Origin: an uncultured Ruminococcus sp.
GTDB lineage: Bacteria; Bacillota; Clostridia; Oscillospirales; Ruminococcaceae
Reading direction: 5' to 3'
Assembly: GCA_937894495.1 (NCBI GenBank)
Contig: CALCRR010000123.1
Coordinates: 1-21,395, forward strand
Length of the DNA: 21,395 nucleotides
Part shown: piece by piece, positions 20,122 to 21,395 of the stretch
Numbering within the stretch: position 1 is the stretch's first letter
Layout of the letters: each line of letters opens with the position of its first letter
Made by a program: the position numbers and the translations under genes
Notes under the pieces: generated by a model
Databases searched by the model: none
Told to the model about the DNA's origin: nothing
What the model saw: only the letters and a program-made list of their open reading frames with translations

Positions 20122-20667
20122 ATGCTGGACCCTGTAATAAGAGATAAGCTTTTTTTCCAGCTGGAAACAACCTCCCCGAAAATACGTATTTTTGAGGAGG
20201 TCATCATAGGCTCGTCAAGGTGCGATTTTTTCACCGTCACCGATAAGCTCACAGGCTATGAGATAAAAAGCGACGCCGACAGCTACACAAGGCTTAGATC
20301 TCAGATAAAAAACTATGATAAGTTTTTTAACGAAAACTATCTGGTGGTGGGGGAGAGCCACCGCAAAAGCGCCGAAAGGCACCTGCCCGACCACTGGGGC
20401 ATAATAGTGGTGGGGCAAAGCATAGAAAAGCTGCGTGAAGCAAAGCCCAGCCCCAAGGTGAATATGACCAGCCAGCTCAGACTTTTGTGGAAAAGGGAGC
20501 AAAGAAACATACTAAAGCGCTACAGCCTGCCGAAATACCCTCAGAAAAGCAGGGCGTTCATAACAAAAAAGCTTATAGACTGCATAGACAGCGAGCTGCT
20601 GCTGGGTGAGATATGCAGCGAGCTTTTTGAGCGCGACTATGTAGCAGAGGGCTTTGTAAAGCTGTAA
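20122..20667 (+). CDS. sce7726-family protein with PD-(D/E)XK nuclease-like core
   Basis: The 181-aa protein matches what I know of the sce7726 family: IFEEVIIGSSRCDFFTV, then GYEIKSDADSYTRLRSQI, then FNENYLVVGESH and LPDHWGIIVV. These give a PD-(D/E)XK arrangement of Glu26, Asp35, Glu47 and Lys49, with Gln61 in the following helix, so an intact nuclease site is plausible. Family members are mostly uncharacterised and often occur in mobile or defence-related loci; the natural substrate is unknown. The C-terminal 70 residues are basic and helical. ATG 20122 begins one base after the Clp stop and has no clear ribosome site of its own, implying translation coupled to the Clp ATPase. The pair is followed by a terminator at 20676. 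Confidence 0.8.
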   Translation: MLDPVIRDKLFFQLETTSPKIRIFEEVIIGSSRCDFFTVTDKLTGYEIKSDADSYTRLRSQIKNYDKFFNENYLVVGESHRKSAERHLPDHWGIIVVGQSIEKLREAKPSPKVNMTSQLRLLWKREQRNILKRYSLPKYPQKSRAFITKKLIDCIDSELLLGEICSELFERDYVAEGFVKL

Positions 20668-20675
20668 AGAATAAG

Positions 20676-20707
20676 ACTTCCGTCAACAAAAAAGGCGGAA
20701 GTTTTTT
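20676..20707 (+). terminator. Intrinsic terminator after the Clp/sce7726 unit
   Basis: ACTTCCG (20676-20682) pairs with CGGAAGT (20696-20702) around a 13-base A-rich loop, and TTTTTT runs over 20702-20707. It begins nine bases after the stop codon. Confidence 0.83.
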
Positions 20708-20810
20708 ATCCCGACGCAGGTAAAAAAACCACTTTTATCCATGCAGCCTGAATAATCTGCCGAAACGGTGTGCATAATAACAGCAGTAATCGAAAAGGAG
20801 GTCATTAAAA

Positions 20811-20987
20811 ATGACGAGTAAAGAATTACTGTATATTGAAGATGCGCTGGGTCACGAGCAGTTTTTCCAGACCAAGTGCGCACAGACCGCAGGGGAGATA
20901 CAGGACCCCGAGCTGAAAAGCTTTGTGGAGAATATAGCCTCACAGCACAGACAGATATTCAGCGACTTTTACGGTCTGCTGGGTTAA
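20811..20987 (+). CDS. Small CotF-neighbour protein, probably spore-coat related (58 aa)
   Basis: The protein begins MTSKELLYIEDALGHEQFF and ends QHRQIFSDFYGLLG. It is all-helical in pattern, with regularly spaced His, Glu and aromatic residues (HEQFF, QHRQIF), like a half ferritin-like or CotF helical hairpin. I recall small clostridial proteins with the ELLYIEDALGHE start placed next to a CotF-domain gene, which is the situation here. ATG 20811 has a perfect GGAGG at 20797-20801, ten bases upstream. The CotF-like gene follows after 16 bases with its own AGGAG site. The spore-coat assignment is by family and context; the lineage may not form classical spores. A new promoter must lie in 20708-20795, but I cannot point to convincing boxes. 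Confidence 0.7.
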   Translation: MTSKELLYIEDALGHEQFFQTKCAQTAGEIQDPELKSFVENIASQHRQIFSDFYGLLG

Positions 20988-21003
20988 GAAAGGAGCTATC
21001 GGT

Positions 21004-21252
21004 ATGCAAGACAAAGACCTTATGGAAAATATCCTGCTGCTTGAAAAGGGCGTGTGCGACCTTTATATGCACGGCGCTATCGAGTCATCAACAGGCAGCG
21101 TTCACCAGGCATTCAGCACAGCCCTCAACAGCTCGCTGAGTATGCAGGACTCGATCTACAGCAAAATGTCAAACAAGGGCTGGTATCCCACCGAGAATGT
21201 GGAGCCGAACAAGATAGACTGCGTGAGACAGAAGTTTTCTGCACAGCAGTGA
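21004..21252 (+). CDS. CotF-domain-like spore coat protein (82 aa)
   Basis: The 82-aa protein starts MQDKDLMENILLLEKGVCDL, continues with a Ser/His-rich helix (IESSTGSVHQAFSTALN) and closes with KMSNKGWYPTENV, the Gly-Trp-Tyr-Pro ending typical of small CotF-type coat proteins. It looks like a three- or four-helix bundle with no signal or membrane segment. ATG 21004 has AAGGAG about eight bases upstream, and the upstream partner ends 16 bases before. The two probably form heteromeric layers or helical bundles together; this is inference. A terminator follows within 20 bases, so the two genes form a closed unit. Confidence 0.78.
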   Translation: MQDKDLMENILLLEKGVCDLYMHGAIESSTGSVHQAFSTALNSSLSMQDSIYSKMSNKGWYPTENVEPNKIDCVRQKFSAQQ

Positions 21253-21269
21253 TATCCTATTGATAAAAG

Positions 21270-21303
21270 CAGGCAGAGGTGTAAAAAACCTCTGCTTGTT
21301 TTT
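21270..21303 (+). terminator. Intrinsic terminator after the coat protein genes
   Basis: CAGGCAGAGG (21270-21279) pairs with CCTCTGCTTG (21289-21298), ten pairs with one G-U, around TGTAAAAAA. TTTTT follows at 21299-21303. Confidence 0.9.
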
Positions 21304-21308
21304 CTGTC

Positions 21309-21395
21309 TCCCCCACCTGTGCCTCTAGAGGCAAGAAACTAGAGGCAAGAAGCAAGAGTCCTCTTTTCAGACTTTGTTTGTTTGGGAAGTTTCTT
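21309..21395 (+). repeat. Start of a third structured element (copy C), cut by the window end
   Basis: TCCCCCACCTGTGC (21309-21322) repeats 10600-10613. A five-unit heptamer array follows at 21325-21359, again starting with CTAGAGG, with CTAGAGG also as unit three. CAGACTTTGTTTG near 21368 matches the GACTTTG loop motif of the other copies. AAGAAACT (21333-21340) and AGTTTCTT (21388-21395) are exact inverted copies. The rest of the element and the gene it leads into are outside the window. Confidence 0.7.

Noticed and set aside
20760..20795. Sporulation sigma-factor promoter before the small coat genes (CATAAT near 20773)
   Set aside because: Only a partial -10-like match and no convincing -35; calling a sigma class would be guesswork.

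Overview
The window looks like chromosomal DNA of a Gram-positive, low-to-mid GC gut or rumen Firmicute of the Ruminococcus type (Oscillospiraceae/Ruminococcaceae). The evidence is indirect: HPr carries both His15 and Ser46; there is an energy-coupling-factor (ECF) transporter core, a DUF5711-type protein next to a CvpA homologue, a family 2 acetyl esterase-like lipoprotein, a Cys4-finger Clp ATPase and small CotF-like coat proteins. Several genes start with TTG behind a strong Shine-Dalgarno sequence. All 21 protein genes I support are on the + strand. I see no rRNA, tRNA, CRISPR array, transposase or phage gene.

Layout. 1-3046: cysE-cysS (cysteine synthesis and charging) followed by a membrane-anchored cyclophilin-like protein that lacks the usual catalytic residues. 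3161-5244: a clear promoter drives two lipoproteins, an SGNH/CE2-type esterase and a NodB-type polysaccharide deacetylase. 5277-6529: rimM-trmD (ribosome maturation and tRNA m1G37). 6703-7148: HPr as a single-gene unit with its own promoter and terminator. 7402-10323: a PucR/CdaR-type regulator, then ftsE-ftsX, closed by a strong terminator. 10325-10994: repeat- and hairpin-rich DNA containing a 55-aa charged protein gene. 10995-15128: ecfA1, a 513-base repeat-filled gap, ecfA2, ecfT, a small protein preceded by a suspicious four-codon ORF, and truA. 15203-17573: a DUF5711-like propeller protein and a long CvpA-family protein. 17574-20707: another repeat-filled leader, a ClpE-like unfoldase and, one base later, an sce7726-family PD-(D/E)XK protein. 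20811-21303: two small coat-type proteins and a terminator. 21309-21395: the start of another repeat copy, cut by the window end.

The most interesting thing is not a protein. Three places carry the same kind of intergenic element. It begins with a 35-base array of five heptamers (consensus CWAGARR) at 11835, 17570 and 21325. In the two complete copies it continues through hairpins to a conserved GCTCARGGCACAAA motif just upstream of the next gene's ribosome binding site. Between those two copies, stems change by paired substitutions while loops and single-stranded motifs stay the same, which suggests a structured RNA leader or a mobile structured repeat. One copy splits the ECF transporter operon between ecfA1 and ecfA2 and supplies the last residues of EcfA1. 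The other supplies the stop codon of the CvpA homologue and leads into the Clp gene.

Limits: all homology statements come from recognising motifs by eye, and no search or folding program was run. TTG starts, promoters and RNA structures are inferred from sequence alone.
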